A stretch of DNA of 64,000 nucleotides. Origin: Axinella damicornis. Lineage: Eukaryota > Porifera > Demospongiae > Axinellida > Axinellidae. The notes below the pieces were generated by a model that was not told the DNA's origin, did no database searches, and saw only the letters and a program-made list of their open reading frames with translations. Positions 9,101 through 20,800 of this stretch are shown piece after piece. The stretch covers positions 6,895,707-6,959,706 of the forward strand of contig OZ007517.1 of the NCBI GenBank assembly GCA_963931865.1. Reading direction: 5' to 3'. Numbering within the stretch: the stretch's first letter is position 1; every line of letters begins with the position of its first letter. A program made the translations under genes and the position numbers.

Positions 9101-11325
9101 GTGGAGGAGGTGATTGGAGATCACTATAACAGGTGTGTAACAAGTAGAAGTACATAGATATCATACATGATTTTTAGCTGGGGGGGGGGGGGGTTACTCG
9201 ACGGCAGGGGTATGGTCGTGCAAGCAGGGCCGTTCCTAGGGAGGTCTGGGGGCAGACGAATGGCAGACAAACATAATGATGAAAAAATGCACAGTGTGAT
9301 TGAAATTCTGATCTATCCAACTCTAATAATATGAAATCCGCGACACTGCGTGGGTGAGCCTTATACCATTTTGTGAAATGGACCTGCTGATTGTACTGTC
9401 ATCATCTGTCCATGTACAGCCAGTGCTACAAGAACAGTAACTGTTATAGAGGGTGGCTGGGCTGGGTGATTATTGTTGATCACTTCAGTTTGTTAATTAT
9501 TTGCAGCCAGTTGAGGGAACTTTTGGCTACGAAACATGGAGATGAAAAATTGTTGGAGGTGAGGCTTACATGGAACTGTACAGTAGATGATTGAGGAGGA
9601 ATTAGAGTAGCTTCCTTGGTGCTTTAGTCTATTATGGCAAATACTGTTGATTTAGCTTTGATACAGCTAGACCAGAGTGGGCTAAATCTAGCCTCGTTCC
9701 CAGTCCCACGCCCAGCTTTTCGTCGCTTGCAGTACAGTAAAGAGGGGAGGGCCTGGTACATCTTCTCACGTGAGTGACGTCAAGGGTAGAAAGGGGTAGA
9801 AAGACCGGAAGTTTAACGTGGGCGTAGTGTGTCTCAGAACAGCAAGAAGAACGAAGGTACCAGGTAACACACCACACGTATCCTGCTAGCGGGGGGCGAC
9901 TGTCATACTCACCGAGCGTTGAACGTGTAGATGGCTGAATAACACGCCAAACGTAGCGTCTTCGTTCTGAAAATTTTGCCATTTTTCGATTACGTCATGC
10001 TCACGTGAGAAGATGTACCAGGCCCTCCCCGCTTTACCGTACTGCAAGCGACGAAAAGCTGGGCGTGGTACTGGGAACGAGGCTAGGCTAAATCAACATG
10101 CAGTCTCCTGTGGTATTTTCCATAACAGGACGTAGTCTAGTATTGGTGAGGGTTGCTCGCAGGGTCGCTCACGTACAAGGTGGGTTCTACCCCTGTGGAT
10201 AGTTGGGAGTATACATCCCAGCTGCTCCCTAGCAAATGAGGCAATAACGGGATGATTAATACTGGATGGGATTTATGTGAAGGGTGTGCCACTTCCTGCA
10301 GCTATACTGTACCCACACAAAGCACCTCCTTTCCATAGTCTTACTTCTATAAACAACAGCTGTTATATGTATGTAACGATTAGCCTCGTTCGCAGTCCCG
10401 CTCCACTTTCTTGACCACCTACATGACCGTTGAACGAGCTGTATTTGTGGCTCACATGGTTCAATGGGCATGTAGTCGTGTTGTTTTTGTGCTGCTAACA
10501 GTTACCTTGTGCGTGGGCATGTTGCCATAATTGCTGGAATGTTGTCCACATACATCATGATGGAGTCAACCTTGCAGGTTGATGATGTGTGAGTGGCACC
10601 AGGCCTTCTCCCCCTTTACCTTGCACAGTTCAAAAGGTCACATCATACGGTCAACAAAGCAGAGCGGGAGACGGACAGTGAATGATGCTTGGACTGCATG
10701 CCTGCAGTCAGTGCCTACCGCTATGCACTATAGTACAACTCCTGTATGTATCTCTTGTTGCAGGGGATCAGCAAGTGTCGTGATGAGGAACTGGAGCATA
10801 GGGATATTGGACTGAGGCACAATGCAGAGCTGGTATGATGTAGGATCATTCAAGCGAGAACATTCGTGAGGGAATGTTTATGAAGGAACGTTCACAAGGG
10901 GCGACCTTCAGGGCCACTATTTTGGGATGTCTCTAATCACTGGACTGGAGTATGGACTGCAGCGGTGGAATGGAATGACCACATGGAATTTTATCTACAG
11001 CAGAAGGCACCATTCTATAGGCTAGCCTCTAGCTTCTTTTGTCTCTTCCACTCTGTCAGATCTCAGAACGTCTCCTACATACAGCACGTGTATGTTGATT
11101 ATTCATGTGACCTTTGACCCATAAGACTTCGAGGAGGATGCAAGATTCCATAGCCCATTCCATTTTCCATTCCACCGTTCCAGTCCATTTTCCAGTCCAG
11201 CAATTAGAGACGCCCATAATTATTTTAGCCATCCCTTTCACTTCCAGGCACCTGCATATGAAGGATTGTCTCAGGTGATCAAGACTGGGTGCAGAACAGC
11301 CATCTGGTTGTCAGAACGAATCTAG
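6101..11325 (+). CDS. COQ7: 5-demethoxyubiquinone hydroxylase, mitochondrial (COQ7), six coding exons
   Basis: Exons are 6101-6373, 8065-8179, 9048-9132, 9507-9558, 10764-10832 and 11248-11325. All introns are GT-AG and the phases join to a 223-residue protein, close to the usual size of about 217. COQ7 is a di-iron enzyme that hydroxylates demethoxyubiquinone in coenzyme Q synthesis on the inner mitochondrial membrane. The six iron ligands are visible: E in [10 protein letters not shown] and H in WNQEKAHL; E in [12 protein letters not shown] and H in [11 protein letters not shown]. The first ~55 residues are rich in R, S and H and poor in acids, consistent with a mitochondrial presequence. 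The ATG at 6101 follows an in-frame stop at 6095. The protein ends LSERI and TAG. Introns 1 to 4 hold a RecQ-like fragment, a SINE and MITEs. The 3' half is duplicated, and broken, at 57-58.6 kb. Confidence 0.93.
6640..6843 (-). pseudogene. RecQ-like DNA helicase fragment in COQ7 intron 1
   Basis: The minus-strand frame reads [20 protein letters not shown], then after a short deletion [15 protein letters not shown], which is the helicase Walker A motif (GSGKS). The spacing between the RPKQ motif and Walker A is shorter than normal, and the frame ends soon after, so this is a relic. It lies next to GCTCGCTCAGACTTGCC, a variant of a short sequence also found at 55213-55237 and 57104-57115, so the fragment is probably part of a mobile element rather than a host gene. 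Confidence 0.55.
7540..7800 (+). mobile_element. tRNA-derived SINE (tRNA-Ser-like head) in COQ7 intron 1
   Basis: The head GTGGCCGAGTGGTTAAAGC is a Pol III A box as in tRNA-Ser, followed by TGGACTGCTAAT (anticodon-arm-like) and a B-box-like GGCTCGAGTCG. The acceptor stem does not pair, so it is not a working tRNA. About 150 bp downstream, TCGGAGGGGATATGAAGCCG and GTCGGCCTCGGGGTA resemble the conserved tail domain of several metazoan SINE families (recalled knowledge). The 3' limit is approximate and no TSD was fixed. Confidence 0.65.
8640..8911. mobile_element. hAT-like MITE, 272 bp, 8-bp TSD, in COQ7 intron 2
   Basis: Ends are CAGTGTTCTCG and its inverted copy CGAGAACACTG. The 8-mer CTGGTTGG flanks both sides (8632-8639, 8912-8919). 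The start with CA and the 8-bp duplication fit the hAT superfamily. Inside are a fragment of the TAGCCTCATTCCCAGGC family and several TGCCCTTT motifs. It has no coding capacity. Confidence 0.7.
9689..10085. mobile_element. Mutator-like MITE, 397 bp, 9-bp TSD, in COQ7 intron 4
   Basis: Arms of about 86 bp start TAGCCTCGTTCCCAGT on both ends and run inward through CAGCTTTTCGTCGCTTGCAG to CTTCTCACGTGAG with few mismatches. The 9-mer GGCTAAATC is repeated at 9680-9688 and 10086-10094. The duplicated COQ7 segment near 57340 reads straight through without the element. It is the same terminal family as 4444-4605. Confidence 0.75.
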
Positions 11326-11748
11326 ATCTAGCCATGATGATAGAATTAATATCAGCTGATGAGTTCATCACAATCTAAGTTTACCAACCCGCAGAATGTT
11401 TACTGAGCGATAGAATCAGTAATGTCAGTGGGTTGGTAAGCTGGCATACATGGAAGGATGCATGTATCTGTGTGTGTGTGTGACGGATCGAAGTGGGATG
11501 TTCGTGGGGCGGGACTATAGACTAGTGACGCACGACCTTCGTAACCTTGCGATCAAAGAGAATGTTGGGATAGCGCTGTAATCTTCCAGGTTTGCATAAT
11601 AAGGTTTTTCATGCTGAAACTGCTGCTGTTTTGCAGGTTCTGGGGTTGCTCTAGATAACTTAAGTAGCTGTTATGTTGATTAACAAATCTGTGAACTATG
11701 AACATTTGCAAGAAAAACATTTGGACAAAGGCTGGCCTGATGGAGCAG

Positions 11749-11788
<40 letters not shown>

Positions 11789-12190
11789 ATACACACACCC
11801 TGTAGTAAAGTATCATTGAAGCTGGATTGCAGAACATATCAGCCAATTCCCAGACCTAACGTAGACAGTCATGTATGCATGGCAGCCATGCATACATACA
11901 AAGTTGCCCTGCTCCCCACTCGATCAGCAATTATCATATCCTATGTTAAACCAAATTATTGTAGTGCACCACATGATTGGATTTATTCTTCAGGGCTAGA
12001 ATGTGTTTCATCAAGAGTTCATAATGATAAGAGTGTGCAACTGCCATAATATGGGTTCCACTACCATCATCCCTGCAGTATGATGTAGGCAATCTACTAG
12101 TAGTAGCTATAGGCTGTGTAAACTCTGTAGTAATCACAATTTCACACTTGGGAGCATGCAGTTGCTCCTACTTCACCACTGATTGCATAC
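11326..12190. other. 3' flank of COQ7 with dispersed repeat and poly-C tract
   Basis: The segment 11470-11590 (GTGGGATGTTCGTGGGGCGG, GACTAGTGACG, CGACCTTCGT) is a dispersed repeat also at 58690-58855 and, inverted, 55030-55150. A 37-bp C run occupies 11749-11785. Homology to the duplicate near 60.5 kb continues through the C run to about 11850 and then stops. No gene seen. Confidence 0.6.
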
Positions 12191-12219
12191 ATCAGTGACT
12201 TTTCACACGCCTTGAGTAT

Positions 12220-13751
12220 GTGAGAGCAACCATGGGGCATAATTTCCTACCCGCACTGATGGTAGTTGTGCTATATATGTATGGCCTTACATTACAATAC
12301 ATACTCAGCAAGTTTTTCCCGATTCCATTCGCATATATAATTATGGAGACCCAGGAACTGGAAAGACCCAGGAACTGGAAAGACCACAGCAGGTATTCAG
12401 CTGTGGCCTGGCCATCACTGGGGCTTATCCTTTTTACTCCAAGGCCACATTGGAGAAGTACACACAATTGTGCCCCGACAGGTATCTTCCACTCAGTATC
12501 GACGACCCCAAGTCCAGAGCTGCTAGCTGTCAGTGATTTGACCCTAGCACTTTCAAATGGTGCAAAAGGGGCCACAATCAAGCGTGGAGAGAAAGCTCCC
12601 TCATGCATGCCGGCAACTTCACCACAGACCAAGTAAGATTAGCTTGAACCCTTCACCAAGTATTGCTCTTGACTGTATTGCAGGTACACCCCACTGCAGA
12701 TGCCTTCTCATGCGTCCAGTATACTGGATATACCAATGTCCCGATATACGCAGCTTCCTGACCTAATGCAAGGGTCCTCCAGTGCTATTGGAGCCATAAT
12801 TGGCTTGGGGAAGAAGTTCGTGGAGTCTGGCATCAGTGAGATGGATAAAGAAAGATCTTCTACCAGAGCTCTGTAACCTTGTTGGGGAAAAAAAATCATT
12901 CCCAGTTCTCCTGTGGTTCACAGAATCACCATGGAGGTACATTTACGGTTGTTATAACTCTTTGCTGAACGGGAAGCAAGGAAAATAGCTAATCATGCAA
13001 TAGGCCTAGGGGTGGAAATCTGGGTGATGTATGTATGATCAGATGTCTGTAATACTTTGGAATCCCGTGCTTGTAAGGTCCCCTGGGTACACAATACCAG
13101 TATAATATTATACATTGTGGTTCCTACGCCACTGTGTAGCAAAGCTAATATTGTCTTTTTGACATCTAGCTAATTGCCACCTTTAATTGTCCTTTGTAAA
13201 TTTCTGCCTCTCTCAGACATCAAAAAGGTGGCCAATCCTGGTAGGTTTCCCATCTTGACATTTGCCAAGAGTGTCAACCCTAACCTAGCAATGAAAGTTT
13301 GGCTTGTGCTGGTGAAATGGGTCATATACACGAGGAAGACATAGCATTCTAACGTACAGTAACACTCAGATAAATTGGAAGGTGGATTTGGCTGCTCTCA
13401 CTGCTACTGACATGTATACTTTTCTTAGCATTGTGTTGCTATTTTGTAAAGGGATGCACGTATTCCCACCCGGCCAGCCACATACACTCACACACACTCA
13501 TGCACTCACTCACACTACCAACATATCCACAACACATGTAGTCTACCCACACACCCACTCATACACACGTCTAAATACACACACATAGATGCACACACAC
13601 ACACACGCACACATGCATAACACAATTCACACAAGGTTGCCAAAGCTGCTGGTATGGAGTACCTCCATGATGATATACTGGAGCACTTTTGCTCCAAAAT
13701 GGCTCCGTCAATTGCGTCACTACAAGTTGCTGAGCAGACTAAATAACACGG
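12220..13751 (+). CDS. Candidate spliced gene of unknown function (tentative)
   Basis: Four stretches look exon-like. About 12403-12531 reads CGLAITGAYPFYSKATLEKY and onward, ending near a possible GTGATT donor. 12685-12872, after a CTGTATTGCAG acceptor, reads AIGAIIGLGKKFVESGISEM. 13216-13342, after CTCTCTCAG, reads DIKKVANPGRFPILTFAKSV. About 13634-13750 reads AAGMEYLHDDILEHFCSKMA before TAA. An alternative single frame is open from 12220 to 12633 and can be joined in phase to 12685. The joins conflict, so the true model is unclear. I do not recognise a family. It might be an old transposon remnant. Confidence 0.25.
13465..13625. repeat. CA-rich microsatellite
   Basis: Imperfect CACACA / CACTCA repeats over about 150 bp, between candidate exons. 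Confidence 0.8.
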
Positions 13752-14179
13752 ATGCAACTCCTAGCTCCAGTGTGAGCAAATGATCCTCATGTTGGGTCTC
13801 AGGATGCAGTCAGTTGTACCACTGTGACCTCATTCAAGCGTGCTGTTGCTATTCTGTATTTGCTGTTCTGTATTTACTGGATGCATAGCCATGTTAGCTT
13901 GATGCTACTCATGTATCCCATGCATTTGCATAAACATTAGTAGAAAAAAAAACAAACTGAACTCAGACTTGTGACTAGTGATCGACCTGCAACTGCTCAA
14001 TCATGTCCCTGCGCTGGAGATAGGTCCAGTGTTGTTTGGAGGAGTGGAGAGAATCACTGAATTCCATCGTTTTCTGGATGATTCTTGTGACTTTTCAGAC
14101 GATTCTTGTCATTTTTGTACGCCTTTTATGTCGTTAATATGTCGTCGATACCACCTGGCACCATGGATTCAAGTATAAG

Positions 14180-14515
14180 GACTGACACACCTTTCTCTGA
14201 GCTTTTCGCTCGCTGCACGAAGCGACCATAGCAGGGCATGCTGGCCGATCGCTTGGACAGACCCCACGAAGCCACTTTTACGGCTCGGCAACACCACCAC
14301 GTGACTTTCCTAGCCCCGCCCACTTGAATAATTAATTAATTTCCGAGGTGCCGTATATTCCAAATGATCCCATCCTGAGAAGCGAAAAATGAAGGCGAAA
14401 AAATTTTCCGCGCTTCGCACGGACTGATCGGCGCTACGCGCCTCTATGCACTGCCTCCGGCAGCGTTTCATATACAGTGCCCCCCCTTTCATAAATCCTG
14501 TATCCGCCCCTGCAA
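14180..14515 (-). mobile_element. Probable transposon fragment left of array 1
   Basis: The right edge CATAAATCCTGTATCCGCC, reversed, gives GGCGGATACAGGATTTATG, a sequence style common at the ends of repetitive elements in marine invertebrates (recalled, not verified). The inner part is unusually GC-rich with CGCTACGCGCC motifs, unlike the AT-rich surroundings. Ends and TSD could not be fixed. Confidence 0.3.
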
Positions 14516-14884
14516 CCTGTACATTGGTCGGGCAGCCAAGAGTGGTGACTTAGTCTCAAGGGAAGAACAGAATTTATGGCTGATAAGCCGGAAAAGGGCA
14601 AAGTTTTGCAGAAAGGTAAACTGTTGTGAATTAATGTATCATACATCATGAAATGAGAGCTGTTTGCCATGCAGTAGGGCTGGGAATCGACTGGAATCGC
14701 AATATCGATTATCACCTGCATAAATTGATTGATCAATCAATTAATCACCATAAGTGGGTGTAACCGGAAGCCACTCCCATATCATTAATACGAGCACCAC
14801 CAACACTTGCGATTTGAACGGATTAAGATATCAGCAGTGACTTGCACTCCAATAATTATAGCAACAGGTAGTAATAATTAGTGT
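14516..14884. other. Unique left flank of array 1
   Basis: AT-rich DNA without recognisable genes. The boundary with the minisatellite is abrupt (TAATTAGTGTA then CACTCTACCTC) and this flank resembles no other part of the window, unlike the flanks of array 2. Confidence 0.6.
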
Positions 14885-17800
14885 ACACTCTACCTCTACT
14901 CTACCTGGCTCTACCTCTACTCTACCTGGCTCTACCTCTGCTCTACCTGGCTCTACCTCTACTCTACCTGGCTCTACCTCTGCTCTACCTGGCTCTACCT
15001 CTACTCTACCTGGCTCTACCTCTGCTCTACCTGGCTCTACCTCTACTCTACCTGGCTCTACCTCTGCTCTACCTGGCTCTACCTCTGCTCTACCTGGCTC
15101 TACCTCTACTCTACTGGCTCTACCTCTACTCTACCTGGCTCTACCTCTGCTCTACCTGGCTCTACCTCTACTCTACCTGGCTCTACCTCTGCTCTACTTG
15201 GCTCTACCTCTGCTCTACCTGGCTCTAACTCTACTCTACCTGGCTCTACCTCTACTCTACCTGGCTCTACCTCTGCTCTGCCTGGCTCTACCTCTACTCT
15301 ACCTGGCTCTACCTCTGCTCTACCTCTGCTCTACCTGGCTCTACCTCTGCTCTACCTGGCTCTAACTCTACTCTACCTGGCTCTACCTAGCTCTACCTCT
15401 ACTCTACCTGGCTCTACCACTGCTCTACCTCTGCTCTACTTGGCTCTACCTCTGCTCTACCTGGCTCTACCTCTACTCTACCTGGCTCTACCTGGCTCTA
15501 CCTCTACTCTACCTGGTTCTACCTCTGCTCTACCTGGCTCAACCTCTACTCTACCTGGCTCTACCTCTGCTCTACTTGGCTCTACCTCTGCTCTACCTGG
15601 CTCTACCTCTGCTCTACCTGGCTCTGCCTCTGCTCTACCTGGCTCTACCTCTGCTCTACCTGGCTCTACCTCTACTCTACCTGGCTCTCCCTCTGCTCTA
15701 CCTGGCTCTACCTCTACTCTACCTGGCTCTACCTCTGCTCTACCTGGCTCTACCTCTGCTCTACCTGGCTCTACCTCTACTCTACCTGGCTCTACCTCTA
15801 CTCTACCTAGCTCTACCTGGCTCTATCTCTACTCTACCTGGTTCTACCTCTGCTCTACCTGGCTCTACCTCTACTCTACCTGGCTCTACCTCTGCTCTAC
15901 CTGGCTCTACCTCTACTCTACCTGGCTCTACCTCTGCTCTACCTGGCTCTACCTCTACTCTACCTGGCTCTACCTCTGCTCTACCTGGCTCTACCTCTGC
16001 TCTACCTGGCTCTACCTCTACTCTACTGGCTCTACCTCTACTCTACCTGGCTCTACCTCTGCTCTACCTGGCTCTACCTCTACTCTACCTGGCTCTACCT
16101 CTGCTCTACTTGGCTCTACCTCTGCTCTACCTGGCTCTAACTCTACTCTACCTGGCTCTACCTCTACTCTACCTGGCTCTACCTCTGCTCTGCCTGGCTC
16201 TACCTCTACTCTACCTGGCTCTACCTCTGCTCTACCTGGCTCTACCTCTACTCTACCTGGCTCTACCTCTGCTCTACCTGGCTCTACCTCTGCTCTACCT
16301 GGCTCTACCTCTGCTCTACCTGGCTCTAACTCTACTCTACCTGGCTCTACCTAGCTCTACCTCTACTCTACCTGGCTCTACCACTGCTCTACCTCTGCTC
16401 TACTTGGCTCTACCTCTGCTCTACCTGGCTCTTCCTCTACTCTACCTGGCTCTACCTGGCTCTACCTTTACTCTACCTGGTTCTACCTCTGCTCTACCTG
16501 GCTCAACCTCTACTCTACCTGGCTCTACCTCTGCTCTACTTGGCTCTACCTCTGCTCTACCTGGCTCTACCTCTGCTCTACCTGGCTCTGCCTCTGCTCT
16601 ACCTGGCTCTACCTCTGCTCTACCTGGCTCTACCTCTACTCTACCTGGCTCTACCTCTGCTCTACCTGGCTCTACCTCTACTCTACCTGGCTCTACCTCT
16701 GCTCTACCTGGCTCTACCTCTGCTCTACCTGGCTCTACCTCTGCTCTACCTTGCTCTACCTCTACTCTACCTGGCTCTACCTCTACTCTACCTGGCTCTA
16801 CCTCTGCTCTACTTGGCTCTACCTCTGCTCTACCTGGCTCTACCTCTGCTCTACCTGGCTCTGCCTCTGCTCTACCTGGCTCTACCTCTGCTCTACCTGG
16901 CTCTACTTCTACTCTACCTGGCTCTACCTCTGCTCTACCTGGCTCTACCTCTACTCTACCTGGCTCTACCTCTGCTCTACCTGGCTCTACCTCTACTCTA
17001 CCTGGCTCTACCTCTACTCTACCTGGCTCTACCTCTGCTCTACCTGGCTCTACCTCTACTCTACCTGGCTCTACCTCTGCTCTACTTGGCTCTACCTCTG
17101 CTCTAACTGGCTCTAACTCTACTCTACCTGGCTCTACCTCTACTCTACCTGGCTCTACCTCTGCTCTGCCTGGCTCTACCTCTACTCTACCTGGCTCTAC
17201 CTCTGCTCTACCTGGCTCTACCTCTACTCTACCTGGATCTACCTCTGCTCTACCTGGCTCTACCTCTGCTCTACCTGGCTCTACCTCTGCTCTACCTGGC
17301 TCTAACTCTACTCTACCTGGCTCTACCTAGCTCTACCTCTACTCTACCTGGCTCTACCACTGCTCTACCTCTGCTCTACTTGGCTTTACCTCTGCTCTAC
17401 CTGGCTCTTCCTCTACTCTACCTGGCTCTACCTGGCTCTACCTTTACTCTACCTGGTTCTACCTCTGCTCTACCTGGCTCAACCTCTACTCTACCTGGCT
17501 CTACCTCTGCTCTACTTGGCTCTACCTCTGCTCTACCTGGCTCTACCTCTGCTCTACCTGGCTCTGCCTCTGCTCTACCTGGCTCTACCTCTGCTCTACC
17601 TGGCTCTACCTCTACTCTACCTGGCTCTACCTCTGCTCTACCTGGCTCTACCTCTGCTCTACCTGGCTCTACCTCTGCTCTACCTGGCTCTACCTCTACT
17701 CTACCTGGCTCTACCTGGCTCTACCTCTACTCTACCTGGCTCTACCTCTGCTCTACTTGGCTCTACCTCTGCTCTACCTGGCTCTACCTCTGCTCTACCT

Positions 17801-20800
17801 GGCTCTGCCTCTGCTCTACCTGGCTCTACCTCTGCTCTACCTGGCTCTACTTCTACTCTACCTGGCTCTACCTCTGCTCTACCTGGCTCTACCTCTACTC
17901 TACCTGGCTCTACCTCTGCTCTACCTGGCTCTACCTCTACTCTACCTGGCTCTACCTCTACTCTACCTGGCTCTACCTCTGCTCTACCTGGCTCTACCTC
18001 TACTCTACCTGGCTCTACCTCTGCTCTACTTGGCTCTACCTCTGCTCTACCTGGCTCTAACTCTACTCTACCTGGCTCTACCTCTACTCTACCTGGCTCT
18101 ACCTCTGCTCTGCCTGGCTCTACCTCTACTCTATCTGGCTCTACCTCTGCTCTACCTGGCTCTACCTCTACTCTACCTGGCTCTACCTCTGCTCTACCTG
18201 GCTCTACCTCTGCTCTACCTGGCTCTACCTCTGCTCTACCTGGCTCTAACTCTACTCTACCTGGCTCTACCTAGCTCTACCTCTACTCTACCTGGCTCTA
18301 ACACTGCTCTACCTCTGCTCTACTTGGCTCTACCTCTGCTCTACCTGGCTCTTCCTCTACTCTACCTGGCTCTACCTGGCTCTACCTTTACTCTACCTGG
18401 TTCTACCTCTGCTCTACCTGGCTCAACCTCTACTCTACCTGGCTCTACCTCTGCTCTACTTGGCTCTACCTCTGCTCTACCTGGCTCTACCTCTGCTCTA
18501 CCTGGCTCTGCCTCTGCTCTACCTGGCTCTACCTTTGCTCTACCTGGCTCTACCTCTACTCTACCTGGCTCTACCTCTGCTCTACCTGGCTCTACCTCTA
18601 CTCTACCTGGCTCTACCTCTGCTCTACCTGGCTCTACCTCTGCTCTACCTGGCTCTACCTCTGCTCTACCTGGCTCTACCTCTACTCTACCTGGCTCTAC
18701 CTGGCTCTACCTCTACTCTACCTGGTTCTACCTCTGCTCTACCTGGCTCTACCTCTACTCTACCTGGCTCTACCTCTGCTCTACTTGGCTCTACCTCTGC
18801 TCTACCTGGCTCTACCTCTGCTCTACCTGGCTCTGCCTCTGCTCTACCTGGCTCTACCTCTGCTCTACCTGGCTCTACTTCTACTCTACCTGGCTCTACC
18901 TCTGCTCTACCTGGCTCTACCTCTACTCTACCTGGCTCTACCTCTGCTCTACCTGGCTCTACCTCTACTCTACCTGGCTCTACCTCTACTCTACCTGGCT
19001 CTACCTCTGCTCTACCTGGCTCTACCTCTACTCTACCTGGCTCTACCTCTACTCTACCTTGCTCTACCTGGCTCTACCTCTACTCTACCTGGTTCTACCT
19101 CTGCTCTACCTGGCTCTACCTCTACTCTACCTGGCTCTACCTCTGCTCAACCTGGCTCTACCTCTACTCTACCTGGCTCTACCTCTGCTCTACTTGGCTC
19201 TACCTCTGCTCTACCTGGCTCTAACTCTACTCTACCTGGCTCTACCTCTACTCTACCTGGCTCTACCTCTGCTCTGCCTGGCTCTACCTCTACTCTACCT
19301 GGCTCTACCTCTGCTCTGCCTGGCTCTACCTCTACTCTACCTGGCTCTACCTCTGCTCTACCTGGCTCTACCTCTACTCTACCTGGCTCTACCTCTGCTC
19401 TACCTGGCTCTACCTCTGCTCTACCTGGCTCTACCTCTGCTCTACCTGGCTCTAACTCTACTCTACCTGGCTCTACCTAGCTCTACCTCTACTCTACCTG
19501 GCTCTACCACTGCTCTACCTCTGCTCTACTTGGCTCTACCTCTGCTCTACCTGGCTCTTCCTCTACTCTACCTGGCTCTACCTGGCTCTACCTTTACTCT
19601 ACCTGGTTCTACCTCTGCTCTACCTGGCTCAACCTCTACTCTACCTGGCTCTACCTCTGCTCTACTTGGCTCTACCTCTGCTCTACCTGGCTCTACCTCT
19701 GCTCTACCTGGCTCTGCCTCTGCTCTACCTGGCTCTACCTCTGCTCTACCTGGCTCTACCTCTACTCTACCTGGCTCTACCTCTGCTCTACCTGGCTCTA
19801 CCTCTACTCTACCTGGCTCTACCTCTGCTCTACCTGGCTCTACCTCTGCTCTACCTGGCTCTACCTCTGCTCTACCTGGCTCTACCTCTACTCTACCTGG
19901 CTCTACCTGGCTCTACCTCTACTCTACCTGGTTCTACCTCTGCTCTACCTGGCTCTACCTCTACTCTACCTGGCTCTACCTCTGCTCTACTTGGCTCTAC
20001 CTCTGCTCTACCTGGCTCTACCTCTGCTCTACCTGGCTCTGCCTCTGCTCTACCTGGCTCTACCTCTGCTCTACCTGGCTCTACCTCTACTCTACCTGGC
20101 TCTACCTCTGCTCTACCTGGCTCTACCTCTACTCTACCTGGCTCTACCTCTGCTCTACCTGGCTCTACCGCTACTCTACCTGGCTCTACCTCTACTCTAC
20201 CTGGCTCTACCTCTGCTCTACCTGGCTCTACCTCTACTCTACCTGGCTCTACCTTTGCTCTACTTGGCTCTACCTCTGCTCTACCTGGCTCTAACTCTAC
20301 TCTACCTGGCTCTACCTCTACTCTACCTGGCTCTACCTCTGCTCTGCCTGGCTCTACCTCTACTCTACCTGGCTCTACCTCTGCTCTACCTGGCTCTACC
20401 TCTACTCTACCTGGCTCTACCTGGCTCTACCTCTACTCTACCTGGTTCTACCTCTGCTCTACCTGGCTCAACCTCTACTCTACCTGGCTCTACCTCTGCT
20501 CTACTTGGCTCTACCTCTGCTCTACCTGGCTCTACCTTTGCTCTACCTGGCTCTGCCTCTGCTCTACCTGGCTCTACCTCTGCTTTACCTGGCTCTACCT
20601 CTACTCTACCTGGCTCTACCTCTGCTCTACCTGGCTCTACCTCTACTCTACCTGGCTCTACCTCTGCTCTACCTGGCTCTACCTCTGCTCTACCTGGCTC
20701 TACCTCTGCTCTACCTGGCTCTACCTCTACTCTACCTGGCTCTACCTGGCTCTACCTCTACTCTACCTGGTTCTACCTCTGCTCTACCTGGCTCTACCTC

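Noticed and set aside
10579..10815. Open frame overlapping COQ7 exon 5, repeated at 57752-58039
   Set aside because: It runs across an intron and reads exon 5 in the wrong frame; its recurrence reflects the segmental duplication.
12192..12632. Minus-strand 146-residue frame
   Set aside because: Opposite-strand shadow of the plus-strand candidate region, without splice or domain support.
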